Positions 21,139-30,786 of a DNA stretch of 30,786 nt are shown in pieces (position 1 is the first letter of the stretch; each line of letters opens with the position of its first letter). The DNA lies in NCBI GenBank assembly GCA_003833135.1, contig QZLH01000856.1, positions 24,702 through 55,487 on the forward strand, written 5' to 3'. Both the position numbers and the translations under genes were made by a program. The notes beneath the pieces are model-generated. The model was given only the letters and a program-made list of their open reading frames with translations. It did no database searches and was not told where the DNA came from. The stretch comes from Oehlia diaphana (lineage: Eukaryota; Glomeromycota; Glomeromycetes; Glomerales; Glomeraceae).

Positions 21139-21590
21139 CTCTATCTAGGATGAACCATTAAAGAAACATCTATTATATCATCATGCATAAGATAACATTT
21201 TCTGAAATGAAAAATTGTACCGTAAATAATAGTATTAAGAAATAAGAATAACTAATATTATCCTTGGGTATACTGTAGCTGATAGTGTTCCAATCCACGG
21301 ATCATCCGTCCGTCAAGAAAAAATCCAAATCTGGACGGATATTCTGATTTATCCGTCAGATGATCCTTCTAAATTATTTTTTAAGTTAGGATTAAACTTA
21401 TTGCTAAATTGTTAATATTGTATATTTAATTATTTATATTTAATAAAGAACATATATTTTATTTAGATATCAAAAATTCACATACATATAACCTTTTAGT
21501 AATAGTAATATATCAAAACCTTTTAAGCTTCTTCATGAATTTCATGAATTGAATCTAAATACTTGCCATTTCGTTTTAAAAACATCAACT

Positions 21591-24203
21591 TTAGTTTTTG
21601 AATAGATTAGGACACATTATAGCCCTCTTTGCAGTTAACAAATCTCCCGCATCTGAAAATAATCTTTCACTAGCAGTTGAACATGCACAAGCCGCCAGGT
21701 ATTTTCTAGCAAGACAAGCTAAAACTGGAAACTTTTCTTTTCGCTCATACCACCATGCAAATGGATTAGCTTCTAAAACAATTCTTCTGATTGTAAATAT
21801 GTGTCAACTTCACCATCTGTTGGAATAATTTTCTTTTTCAGATTTGCAAAAATTGTAAATTCTTTTTGTCATTTTTTTCATTATTTACATTTATGGATGA
21901 TGACGAATTATTATTTTGATCTTGGAACTTTAATTCTTCTTAACAAATCTTCCGTTGCAGTACGTTCTGAATAAGAAACCAAACTAAGATCTTTCATTCT
22001 TGGCTCAAGAAGAGTAGAAAGAAGTTCATCAGGAGTTGTAAGATCTTTCCAATAATACTCCATTGCTGCAAAAAGATTGTGTTTAATTTTATCCATTAAA
22101 CCATGACAATTAACAGGCTCATCAATTTGGATTCTTTTATTATTATTGGTCGGTCTTCAGTTTGTTGATCATTATCTTCTGCAGGTTGTTTATTTTCTTC
22201 TGTTACATTATTTCATCAAATGCCATTTCATTATTACTATTAAAGTCAATAATAATTTTTTTAGCTGCTGTAATATCATGCGAAGTCACTATATCACCAT
22301 CAATTGTAACGTTAAGCAATATATCTTGTTCTTCAAGAATTGGAGTCAATTTTTCGATAAGAGCGATCAAAATGGCATGTTCCATTTGGCGAGAACTCGA
22401 ATCAAAATTTCCCTTTCAAATAATCATCTCCTCTCATTTCTTTTTTCTATTTTACGGGATTTTTAAACAACTAGGATGAAAATGCTTTTTAATATCAATT
22501 AATAAAGGATTCATCATTGAATGGGTACAATACCTACTGCCTCCTAAAACTAATACAGTAGCTTCAGCAAAAAGGTTTTAATACTGGCATTAAATCTTGA
22601 ATTAAGTTCCACTCTTCTGGAGCTAATATGATACTCTTTAATCTTTTGTAATCTTTTTTTTTTTTTTTGAATCAAATCATTTTATGTAGCAAGATTATTA
22701 ATTAAAATATTAATATGTTTTTTAAGTTTAAGAAGTCGATTCCAGGCTAAATATGATGAATTCCAGCGAGTAGGTGAATCAGATATGACAAGAAGATATT
22801 CAGATGTCTTTCCAGGGTCCTATACAGTTAACTCTGGATATAACGAACCTTCCGTTCCAGGAGGTTTAGTTCGGTGTATAGAGAATTTGTTATATAATAT
22901 ACCGAACTAGTTTTCTTTATAGGCAATTTAGGCCAAATTTGTAATGCTGACCAAAATTATAATTTCTTTTAACGAAAAAATTACTAGTCATTCTGGCCAG
23001 CACTATAAATTGGCCTGGACTACTACTATATAGTCATATGACCGTTCGTTATAGAAAGTATAAAATTATTATATAGAGGGGCTGGTTAAGTTTGGTTCGG
23101 ATGCGTTATGTAGTGTTTTATTATAAAAGTTCGTTATATCCAGTATGTAAAATTTTGGACATAGAAAAAATTAATATGACGTTTAACACGTGCTATTAAT
23201 ACTTCTGCTAATTTCATACCTTCCCAATAACTAACTAACTGCAAGTTATGGGCTGTGCATCCTAACCAATTAACTTTTTCCATATTTGAAATTGCTTTTT
23301 TAACATTAGAACTATTATCCGTTTGTCATAGTAAATACTAATAACTAACTCACGAATCTTCCATTCCTTTAATAGTACTTGTTCAAGTGCTTCAAGAACG
23401 AATATGCTCAGAATTGTGCGGATATCTAACATAAGCCATGTCTAATGTAAATTCACATAATTTAAATTTATTGTTGAGGAAAGAACAGGTGATCCAAGAT
23501 ATCCTTGACGATTTTTAGCAGTCCAGAGATCCAAAGTTAAGGATATTGATTTTGCTTGATCTTTAATAAGTTGTTGCAGTTTTGGAAATGATAAATTAAA
23601 TGCAGCATGAATAATACCTTTTCCAGTCTCCGGGCAAGATATAACAAAAGTAAGAACCAGCTTATAAATAAATTGACGAATTTTTGGATTTGCAACAACA
23701 TTAATTGGTTGAAAACATCGATTATCCAGTCAACAAGACATTGTCGAAATTCTTGTTGATTTTTCTCTGAATAATTGTGTTAATGCACCTTCATATCTTG
23801 CTTTTCTTGATCATTTGGCTATATTTTTTGTTTAACTTTTCAATAAGAAATATTCAACCAACCTTTACGATTTTACCATCTTTAGTAATATCATGTTTAT
23901 TTCTTAAATGATTTATTGCATTACTAGTGGATCCACTAGACTTAATATATGTTTTTCTACATGGAATCTGATTAGCACTTTACAAACGATTACGTAGTAC
24001 ACCTTTTAGTTCCTGAATTTCTTCATCCCAGTATGCCCAAACCCGACTAGTTTTGGGTTTCTTATTTACTAATTCAACAGAACTTTCGGTCTCATTATCA
24101 CTAAGTAATAGTGCATAATCAGGACTTTCAACCTCACTATCCTCAGTAGTGGTGGCAATAGTGCATTATTAGGACTTACAGTTTCGGGTAATGATGCATT
24201 CAT
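21591..24203 (-). pseudogene. hAT transposase pseudogene (BED finger to hATC dimerisation domain)
   Basis: In order on the minus strand: an acidic N-terminus; KKPKTSRVWAYWDEEIQ leading into a BED-type zinc finger (STSNAINHLRNKH) whose first cysteine region is broken by a TAA; SLTLDLWTAKNRQGYLGSP; CTAHNLQLVI; DSPTRWNSSYLAWNRLL; GGSRYCTHSMMNPLL; MDKIKHNLFAAMEYYW; and the hATC dimerisation region WWYERKEKFPVLA then LARKYLAACSTASERLFS, ending IMCPNLFKN and TAA at 21593-21591. These are hallmarks of cut-and-paste hAT transposases. Many frameshifts, stops and a nested insertion make it inactive. Confidence 0.88.
22825..23147. mobile_element. 323-bp MITE nested in the hAT transposase
   Basis: The ends share ctggatataacgaac in inverted orientation (left at about 22833, right at about 23129-23143), and TA flanks both sides (22823-22824, 23148-23149), as in Tc1/mariner-type insertions. 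Internal gttcggtatat and gttcgttata motifs repeat the end sequence. Flanking sequence on either side continues the transposase coding text (AEVLIARVKRHINFF before, GKTSEYLLVISDSPTRWNSS after), so it inserted into the open frame. Confidence 0.75.
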
Positions 24204-24625
24204 TTTGGCTGAAAGTATTTCTAAATTTTAAGTTCATCAAGTTTGATTGATTTAATGATTATCGGTTAATTCACATGATTCACGTTACTTAGTATGACAC
24301 AACGGAAACTTCTAGTCAGATTTTCGCAAAATAATTGATCTTTATTCTTGAGTAAAATATTACATCAAATCTTTATACATATTTACAATTGAAATAATTT
24401 ATTCTTATTCAATTTAATAAAAGAAAGCAATTCCTAAAAAGAAAAATGGTCACTATTATTTTTAAAAAGAAAGAATACCAAAAAGAGAAATCTTACTTCA
24501 ACTATTTTTAAAAAAAGAAGGAATGCTTAATACCATATCTAAAGGAAAGGATACTAAAATGAATTTGGCGAGGAGTTTCTTGTTTCTTTTCCATCTAAGA
24601 ATCGCTCCCAAGAGTTTATAGCCAT

Positions 24626-24967
24626 CCTGCAAAAACAAATAAACAGAAAATAGCAAATGTTTTTTAAAGAAAAAAAAACATCACCTCATCTAAGACTAAA
24701 CTCCCAATTCCATTCACCTCAAGAAGCTATTCCAATACTATTCTTCAAGGTGATTGTCACTAAAAGTAAATAAAATGAACGTTAGTAACGTTCTTGGGAT
24801 GACTCCCCTTTTTCAATTACCTCAATATTTAAGAAGCCATTCAAATAGCGGTTATCTCTATAAAAAAAAAAAGATTATGACGTTTTGTAAAATGTAAAGA
24901 GATGCAAACTTTCTCATTTTATTTACCTCAACTCTCAAAAAGTCCCAACAGTCCTCAAAGTATATTC

Positions 24968-24998
<31 letters not shown>

Positions 24999-25007
24999 CC
25001 AAAAAAA

Positions 25008-25045
<38 letters not shown>

Positions 25046-25290
25046 GTCAATAGCGTTCTTGATAAGAGCAAACTCTCCCCTTCAATTTCCATTTACCTCA
25101 AGAAGTTTCAAGGTGGTTATCCTAAAGAAAAAAAAAAGAATATTAATTATAATGTTCCTTTAAAGAGTCCAGAATTCTCATTCTTCCATTTATCTCAAAA
25201 ACAATTCTAACGTTTTTCTTAAAAAAGCGAACGTTAATAGCTTTCCTGCCCTTTCATAATTCCATTTACCTCAAATAGTAAGTAGTCTCT
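24626..25290 (-). repeat. Array of about 100-bp units, each a mini-exon between splice sites
   Basis: On the minus strand, pyrimidine-tract/AG acceptors are followed by 19-42 nt and then a GAG|GT(A/G)A-type donor. Mini-exons: 25288-25270, about 25220-25197 (donor GT changed to AT), 25121-25097, 24968-24927, 24857-24821 and 24759-24718; a final acceptor opens at 24626. Exons share a CACCTTGAA...CTTCTTGAG core. Several introns carry GAACGTTACTAACGTTC or variants, where a TACTAAC branch site sits in a palindrome. Exon lengths do not keep a frame, so this looks like a non-coding spliced leader or a repeat mimicking one. Long poly(A/T) runs at 24972-25041 are part of one intron. Confidence 0.55.
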
Positions 25291-25365
25291 AAATTTAAAA
25301 AATGAAACAATATATACAGTATATACGATTGAATTTTTTTTATTTATATTTTATAAAAAATATTT

Positions 25366-25446
25366 TATTTTTAATTAAGAAAAAAAATTGATTTTTAATT
25401 AAGAAAAAAAATTGATTTTTAATTAAGAAAAAAAATTGATTTTTTT
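25366..25446. repeat. 24-bp tandem repeat, about 3.4 units
   Basis: The unit gatttttaattaag plus a run of A and tt repeats with a 24-bp period (starts 25390, 25414, 25438, with a partial unit before). It lies between the mini-exon array and the right hAT terminus. Confidence 0.85.
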
Positions 25447-26034
25447 TTTTTTTTTTGGTTTATAAAAGGGTAAAATCTGACGGATGATCCGATCTCAATC
25501 CCGTCATCCGATCTATCTGATTTATCCGACGGATGACGGATATCCGAATTTCGAACGGATGAATGGTTGACGGATTGGAACACTACAGTTTGGCAGATGT
25601 AGCAAATAATTCAATAATTTTATGCTTTTTTTACCAAAAGTACATTAAAAGAAAAATTTTGTTAAGAAAGAAAAATTAAGAAAAATTTCGTAAAAAAATA
25701 TTACAAAGAAATTTCGCTAAAAACTATTAAATAAAATTATGTGACTAATGATGTATTATTTTGTATTATTAAAGATTCCTTTTATTCTCATTACGCTCTA
25801 ACTAATATGTTAGTTGAAAATTTGGTAAAATGATGACACGTAAAATATTCGCAAACTGAACATAAAAAATCATTTTTATGTTCACATCATAATTAACTTT
25901 TTTTTTTTTAATAAAAAAAAATAATGCTAGCTGACGGATGGAATAACAAAATTAACATAATGATTTCTTGAGCGAAGCATTATTATATACTTTATAGTAA
26001 GGTATCGAAATCCACAGCAGGTAAGAATTCAAAT

Positions 26035-26401
26035 ATGGTATATAATGATTTTATTTCATCAAAAAAAGAAACAGTAATTAAATTATTCGTAATATCCTAT
26101 TTTGATATTTTCGGTTGCGTTAATAATTTAGATTTTTTTGGACATTGCGTTCGTTATATATTACGTACAGCAAGTTCTCTCATTTTTTATACCAAGATAT
26201 TTTACGTTAAAATATCTTTTACCCTTTCCAATTTTCCTTTAATGTCCGCTGGTGTTTTAATAATATTTAATCTTATTGGAAGAACATTTGATATATTAAA
26301 AATACCTTTTTTCTGAAAGACAAAGTATAAAACATGAAGAACCTACAAATGTTATTGAATACCTGACGAGAAAGGATGATGATACTATAGAAATTACATA
26401 A
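26035..26401 (+). pseudogene. Decayed EDVPQ-type membrane protein, C-terminal part, copy C
   Basis: The open frame encodes VIKLFVISYFDIFGCVNNLD, FFGHCVRYIL and NFPLMSAGVLIIFNLIG; a frameshift near 26310 is followed by SERQSIKHEEPTNVIEYL, TRKDDDTIEIT and TAA at 26399-26401. Compared with copy B, the exon with the EDVQQ motif has been deleted between FYVKI and NFPLMSAG. The same tail (NVIEY...KDDDT) is in B. It lies upstream of and in line with secreted-peptide gene C. Confidence 0.6.
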
Positions 26402-26904
26402 AGATTTTTTTCTTACATTATTGTTATGTTTTTTTTCTTTTCTTACTTTCTTTAAAAACAAGGAAATAGACATTCAATAAAATTTTGTTACGACCATTTA
26501 AAAAGGTAGCGGAAAAATTTTTTCAACCATTTTTATAAACCTTTTTTGTATGATTTGGGCGTCTTTTTTTGCATCAGATTTACATTTTTGCTTTTTTTGC
26601 GCGAGCCTTGAATTATGACCAAATTTTCCGAAATAAATTATTTAATGCAATTTGAATTCATAATATTCGAAATATTTTTGTTCACATAAAACTTTAATTA
26701 AATTGTATTAATGATCTCTTTATTATATACTATAAAAGTATATAATATAATGCATTATTATCAGTTATCCTCATAAGTTCATGCAGATTTTTACATAATT
26801 GTTATTTAGGTTGGTATTTCATATTACTATGTATTAGCATAATAATAAAATTATTGGAGTTTACTATAAAAATTGCATGAACGGTCCCGTCAAACCGATA
26901 ATAT

Positions 26905-26992
26905 TATTATTGGATGATTAAACTATATAATAGTCTAATGCGGCACTACGTGCCGCTATTAGACTATTATTTAGTTTATTCATCCAATAATA
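26905..26992. repeat. 88-bp near-perfect foldback hairpin
   Basis: Arms of about 42 bp around a 3-base loop (cggcac-tac-gtgccg at 26941-26955) pair with only two mismatches and one bulge. The outer ends read tattattggatga and its inverse. It is absent from the matching place in copies A and B, so it arrived after duplication, within about 230 bp of insert. It lies about 500 bp upstream of secreted-peptide gene C. Confidence 0.85.
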
Positions 26993-27360
26993 TATAATTA
27001 TTTATCGTTACGCAAAATAATTAAATCTTTAACAAGGACTAAAATTTCATTTTCTTTATTTTCCTTTATTTTATTTTTTTAGTTTAACCAATTACACATC
27101 TGCAAGACAAAATATTTGCTTAAAAAAATTCGAATTTTTATTTTCCTTTTTAAAGATAAAAACTATTAAACAAGCTCAACCAATCACTCCTCTAAAGGAC
27201 AAAGCTCGAATAAATTAATTGTTAAATTACGTCGTTATATTAAAGATAAAAGAAAGAAATGTTTGGAAGTTTTTTAAAGATAAACTACAAAGAATACCAA
27301 ATTTATTGTTTGTATCATTCAAGGGAATATAGCCTATTTAATAATATTGAAAAAAATCAA

Positions 27361-27368
27361 TATATAAA
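27361..27368 (+). promoter_or_regulatory. TATA box of secreted-peptide gene C
   Basis: TATATAAA lies 119 bp before the ATG, after the conserved tattga...tcaata inverted repeat. A CCAATCAC motif is kept upstream at about 27179. Confidence 0.6.
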
Positions 27369-27487
27369 TGGCTTCCCACTTGTTAAGAATTTCACCAATT
27401 CACCAATTTAAATAATTCAGAAAATCAAATATTTTAAATAAGAAATTAAAAATATCCAAACACAAAAAGATCCAAAACGCTGTAAAA

Positions 27488-27769
27488 ATGAATTCGCGTC
27501 AAATCTTCTTTGCTCTCTTGATTGTACTTATGGCTACTATCGTAACAGCCACTCCTTTGAATTTAGATCAATTAATTAAGAGGTAAATACACATACAATA
27601 TTAATACTTTTTAAAAATCAACGAAAGAAATCTATAAATTTATTAATTTAATCATTAAAGAAAAAATGCTCAAAAAGACGAAAGTCCATCGAAAGAAAAA
27701 GAAGGCAAAGTCAAGGTTATGTTTACTTCTCCTGGAGATGGCACGATTCGTGGTGGGGACGGACCGTAG
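27488..27769 (+). CDS. Small secreted peptide precursor, copy C (two exons, divergent tail)
   Basis: Exons are 27488-27582 and 27661-27769, with a 78-nt GT-AG intron splitting the Arg codon of the Lys-Arg site, and the product is 67 residues. The signal peptide (1-21) and pro-segment TPLNLDQLIKR match copies A and B with few changes. The predicted mature part keeps KNAQKDESPSKEKEGKVK, then ends VMFTSPGDGTIRGGDGP, unlike either other copy. There is no stop or frameshift, and the TATA box and CCAAT-like motif are conserved. It could be a processed secreted peptide; the function is not known. Confidence 0.78.
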
Positions 27770-27929
27770 TTTACTCATCATCATGTTTTGTATATTAGAA
27801 ACTTTTTATCAAGCATTATTCATTATCACTCATTTAGGATATCAATAATTGATCGCATTATTATAGATTATAGAGTATTTTATATAAAAAAAATAATTTA
27901 CACATATAGTTACTAGTCATAAAGTCCCT

Positions 27930-28150
27930 TAAATTTCAATTTTATTCTTTTCAATTTCATTTCTTTTCTTTTAGAAATCATAAGTTTTTGGAAATCTTTG
28001 ATATTGTTTTCTTTAAAATTTTTACCAATTTCTTTTTTAAAAGAATTAAATAGTAATGTGCTTTACAAAGTATCTTTTATATTCACAAATAAGTGATCTT
28101 TTATCTTCCGCAACTGGATAAGGATTTCGTCATTTCAAAATTTAGCAATA
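27930..28150 (-). pseudogene. Antisense coding remnant downstream of peptide gene, copy C
   Basis: The minus strand retains the FQKLMISKRNE-like piece and the AEDKRSLICEYKR-like piece seen in copy B, with different frameshifts. It is tail-to-tail with the secreted-peptide gene. Confidence 0.4.
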
Positions 28151-28704
28151 CCAAATTTCAGTTGGTATGTAGTTTTGTGTAAATTTTAAATAATTGGACT
28201 AATATCTGTCCAGATTAACATCCGTTCATAGTTGACTTTACGCGGAATTACACTGCTAGTATCTGTTATATGCAGTAGGTACTATTATCTGAGTGATACG
28301 GAAAGGTATTGGCATCCCTACTCAACTACTCAAGTGATAAACACCACTCGCTCCTTTTCGTCTTGCCCAAGTTAGAATCTAGCTAGTATAGTTAAGAATT
28401 AAAAAATAAATTAATTAAGAAATAATTTTCTTTAAAAAAATATTTTGAAACTCATCATTATAAATATTTATATTTTTTTCAGTTTCTACTCATTTGATAG
28501 TCCATAATTGGTGAGTAGCAGTAATTGTAATGAAATACATAGAGGTAAACAATTATAAAAATTGAATAACTCTAAACTAACCAGTCTAATGTAAACATTA
28601 TTTGTAAAAGTTAACAAAGTTTTTGTCTAGTACTTATAAAATTTTGCCAATATTTTGTGTATATTTCAGTTTATATTAATTCTACCAACTAATAATTACA
28701 ATAT

Positions 28705-29190
28705 TCTATGTATAAAATTTTGTTAATCCGAATCCGATGCTATATAACTCTTGTAATCGCTTTTTACGTTTTTTCTTATTCTTTTGTCTCGTCTGAATCG
28801 TCCGAACTTAAATTATCTTCTTTTGGTCTTGTTGAAAGTAATGGCCTTAAGGTAGTCTTTTACTCAAATCTTCGTTTAAATTTTGTAAATTCTTCAACGA
28901 CCTTCTCACAGTTTCCGATATGTGATGATGGTTTAGTCAACGGCGCAGGCGCTGGCGTTAACATTAATTCAGTTCTAAATGTTCCGTCGCATCAAATATA
29001 ACTCTTTATCCACTGGAAAGTCGTTCGACTGTTGTGTAGATGAAGTATTTTTTGACTCAAAAACGAACTTTTTCGTTTGTCCCTTAAACTTATATTTTTC
29101 ATTTTTGCCAAATAATTCTTGTTGACTCATTATTTGAAGTCCACATCCAAATTCTTCTTCCATCGCCAATTTATAAATCGTCTCCATCAT
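28705..29190 (-). pseudogene. Unknown lysine-rich gene, copy C (best N-terminus, broken downstream)
   Basis: It starts MMETIYKLAMEEEFGCGLQ at 29190, 40-50 bp after a TATATAAAG-type box, and continues QQELFGKNEKYKFKGQTKK and STQQSNDFPVDKELYL before a stop near 28975. Downstream pieces in other frames are TELMLTPAPAPLTKPSSH, EEFTKFKRRFE and RPKEDNLSSDDSDETKE, then a Lys-rich end. Copy B has the same pieces in partly different frames, so neither copy is intact. Acidic and lysine-rich blocks suggest a nuclear protein; the family is not recognised. Confidence 0.5.
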
Positions 29191-29289
29191 TTTTGATTCG
29201 TTGTTAAAGTATAACAATATTTTTACTTTATATAAATAAAATGTGCTCATGTTATTACAAATACCACCAAAATGAGCATTCAATAACGT

Positions 29290-30000
29290 GATTATTAATA
29301 ATCTATATAACTGGTCATATTTAGATTATCCCGTATAAATATTTGAATTGTGTAACATTAAAAAGTGTGATGTTCTTATCATCTCCCTAAAGAATTTACT
29401 CTTTCTGTCCTTAGTGCTTTTTTGTCTAAAAATTTTCCTACAAATGCTCTTAAGTATTTATTGGAACACATGGATGGTCCCTTGAGTCCAGGTTCTAGGA
29501 TGCAGTAAACTTTTTTATTACTAACTTTAGCTTTGATGGTTTTAAGCTCATATTTATAAGCAAAAAATAAAATTAATACGTCCGATCTATTTCGTAAAAA
29601 AAAATCTTTAAAACTAATACATTTCCAGTTAATTAAAATTTTAACTGGATTTTTTTTTAATCTAATGGATTAATACTAACAAAAAAAAATATAATTGTTT
29701 TTACCACAACTAACCATTTCTATTAGATAGACAATAATAATTTTTTTTATTTTTGGAATTTTTTTTTAACCCAAAAAATGTTGTATTTCTTTTTTGGTTT
29801 GGGTGAAGAATATAATCAGAATCCTGCGACTTTTTCTTTTAGTCAATGATATTGTTTCTGACTAATAAATTTGCGTGAAATATTTGATTTAGTGAGAACT
29901 TTTTTTGTTTATTGAGATTTTTTTTTCAATATTATTTCCGACTAATAAATTTGAGTGGAAAAATTTTTTGATATTAACAAATATTTTTGCACCTCAGCCA
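29290..30000. other. Gene-poor AT-rich spacer
   Basis: No coding region is supported. It contains several T- and A-runs and two near-repeats of gactaataaatttg...tgaaa (about 29860 and 29940). Confidence 0.4.
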
Positions 30001-30011
30001 AATGATCGACA

Positions 30012-30092
30012 TAGTTTATAAGCTGGAGTTTTGTGCATTTGTGCACCAGATCCTAGCTTATAAACTACCCATGGGCATATACAGCCCACGGG
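30012..30092. repeat. Two adjacent hairpins
   Basis: The first has perfect 13-bp arms, tagtttataagct (30012-30024) and agcttataaacta (30055-30067). The second, directly abutting, has 9-bp arms cccatgggc (30068-30076) and gcccacggg (30084-30092) with one mismatch. Open frames on both strands here are a by-product of the symmetry. Confidence 0.75.
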
Positions 30093-30135
30093 ATCTGATT
30101 GGTCTAAAAGTAAGGATATTATTGTCCATAATAAC

Positions 30136-30470
30136 GGACCATACTGGACCTCACCATCAAGGACATTATCATTCTCATATTGAGGACAATAGACCATGTT
30201 AGTCCTCATAGGACCATGGTGGTCCTCACCATGGAGGACATTATTGTCCGCGCATTATTGGAGGACCATGATTGTCCTCACCATAGAGGACATTATTGTC
30301 TGCGCATTATTGGAGGACCATGATTGTCCTCACCATAGAGGACATTATTGTCCGCGCATTATTGGAGGACCATGATGGTCCTCACCATGGGGGACATTAT
30401 TGTCCTCACATTACATTATTGATTGTTCTCACATTATTAAATGACTATGATGGTCCTATAAAGAACATTT
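30136..30470. repeat. Tandem array of 52-bp hairpin-forming units
   Basis: Units starting ggaccatg occur at 30211, 30263, 30315 and 30367, exactly 52 bp apart, with a diverged unit before (30136) and decayed ones after. Each unit has ggaccatgatggtcc-type and gaggac...gtcctc-type inverted pairs, so every unit can fold. Two central units differ from each other at only one or two positions, suggesting recent amplification. Confidence 0.85.
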
Positions 30471-30786
30471 GTTTTATATTAAAAAATTAATTAATAATAA
30501 AAAATAATAAACATTTAAATTTAAAAAAATTACATATTGGCATAAAGTTATAATCATACAAAATATAATAAAATACCTGAATTTACATATGATTTTATAA
30601 AAAACTAAATAATAAAACTTTTAAACATCTTCTAAATGTAGTTTTTATACATTAAGATACTTAAATATGAAAGATGATTTCATTTGATAAAATGGTAAAA
30701 TTATACTCTGAAGTTGATTTAAACAAAAAAAATTAGGACAAAGTATTAATAAAAGTAATGCTTTTTATATTAAGAATAAAAAACAT

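Larger units (their letters stand above)
21283..25585 (-). mobile_element. Decayed hAT-type DNA transposon, 4.3 kb
   Basis: The inverted ends TAGTGTTCCAATCC (21283-21296) and GGATTGGAACACTA (25572-25585) are perfect over 14 bp. Both subterminal regions are full of catccgt/acggatg motifs. The inside encodes a minus-strand hAT transposase (21591-24203). The 8-bp flanks gtagctga and cagtttgg do not match, so the target duplication has decayed or the ends belong to different insertions. A nested MITE (22825-23147) and an array of splice-site-like repeats (24626-25290) lie inside. Confidence 0.8.
26035..29290 (+). repeat. Segmental duplication copy C
   Basis: Aligned with the reverse complement of copy B (about 15780-18913) from the membrane-protein remnant through the secreted-peptide gene and the antisense remnant to the lysine-rich gene. 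Homology stops just before the RBM25-like gene. Relative to A and B, C carries about 230 bp of extra sequence (about 26755-26992) containing a foldback. Confidence 0.8.

Noticed and set aside
22146..22479. Overlapping plus-strand frames of about 105 codons
   Set aside because: They lie antisense to the hAT transposase coding pieces and have no domain of their own.
30136..30470. Regularly spaced repeats resembling a CRISPR array
   Set aside because: The whole 52-bp unit is repeated with no unique spacers, and the context is eukaryotic; it is a minisatellite.

Overview
The window looks like nuclear DNA of an AT-rich eukaryote with short spliceosomal introns (GTAAGT/GTAAAT donors, introns of about 50-130 nt, TACTAAC-like branch sites), many degraded DNA transposons and families of small secreted proteins. 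An arbuscular mycorrhizal fungus (Glomeromycotina, Rhizophagus-like) is the best guess. This rests on composition, intron style and gene families; there is no marker gene to prove it. No rRNA, tRNA or CRISPR was seen.

Intact genes are few. The largest is a seven-exon minus-strand gene (7043-10408). Its exons join in frame to a 935-residue protein with a signal peptide, a long glycosylation-site-rich ectodomain and a C-terminal multi-pass membrane region carrying an EDVPQ motif. Three copies of a two-exon gene for a 63-69 residue secreted peptide lie at 1134-1403 (+), 17150-17438 (-) and 27488-27769 (+). Each has a signal peptide, a short pro-region ending in Lys-Arg, and a variable C-terminal tail.

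The three peptide genes mark a duplicated locus. Copy A (about 550-5482, plus) and copy B (about 13310-18913, minus) form inverted arms around the membrane-protein gene; copy C (about 26035-29290, plus) is a direct copy. A small fourth fragment, D, lies at 19455-19707. Combining the copies gives an ancestral order: decayed EDVPQ-type membrane-protein gene, secreted peptide, an antisense coding remnant, an unknown lysine-rich gene on the opposite strand, and a divergently transcribed RBM25-like splicing-factor gene (RRM, RE/RD-rich region, PWI). The RBM25-like copies in A and B are frameshifted pseudogenes; A has lost the PWI end and carries a short-chain dehydrogenase fragment where the unknown gene sits in B and C.

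Between the arms and after them are mobile elements: a 150-bp TA-flanked MITE (5768-5917) with a relative at 19236-19363, an ACTCGAGT-rich inverted-repeat element (20855-21138), a 4.3-kb decayed hAT element (21283-25585) with a nested TA-flanked MITE, and an 88-bp foldback (26905-26992). The hAT element carries an array of roughly 100-bp units upstream of its transposase, most of which look like a mini-exon between splice sites. The window ends in a tandem array of 52-bp hairpin-forming units (about 30136-30470). Stretches at 1-550, 5920-7040, 10560-12900, 19710-20850 and 29290-30000 hold no gene I can support.
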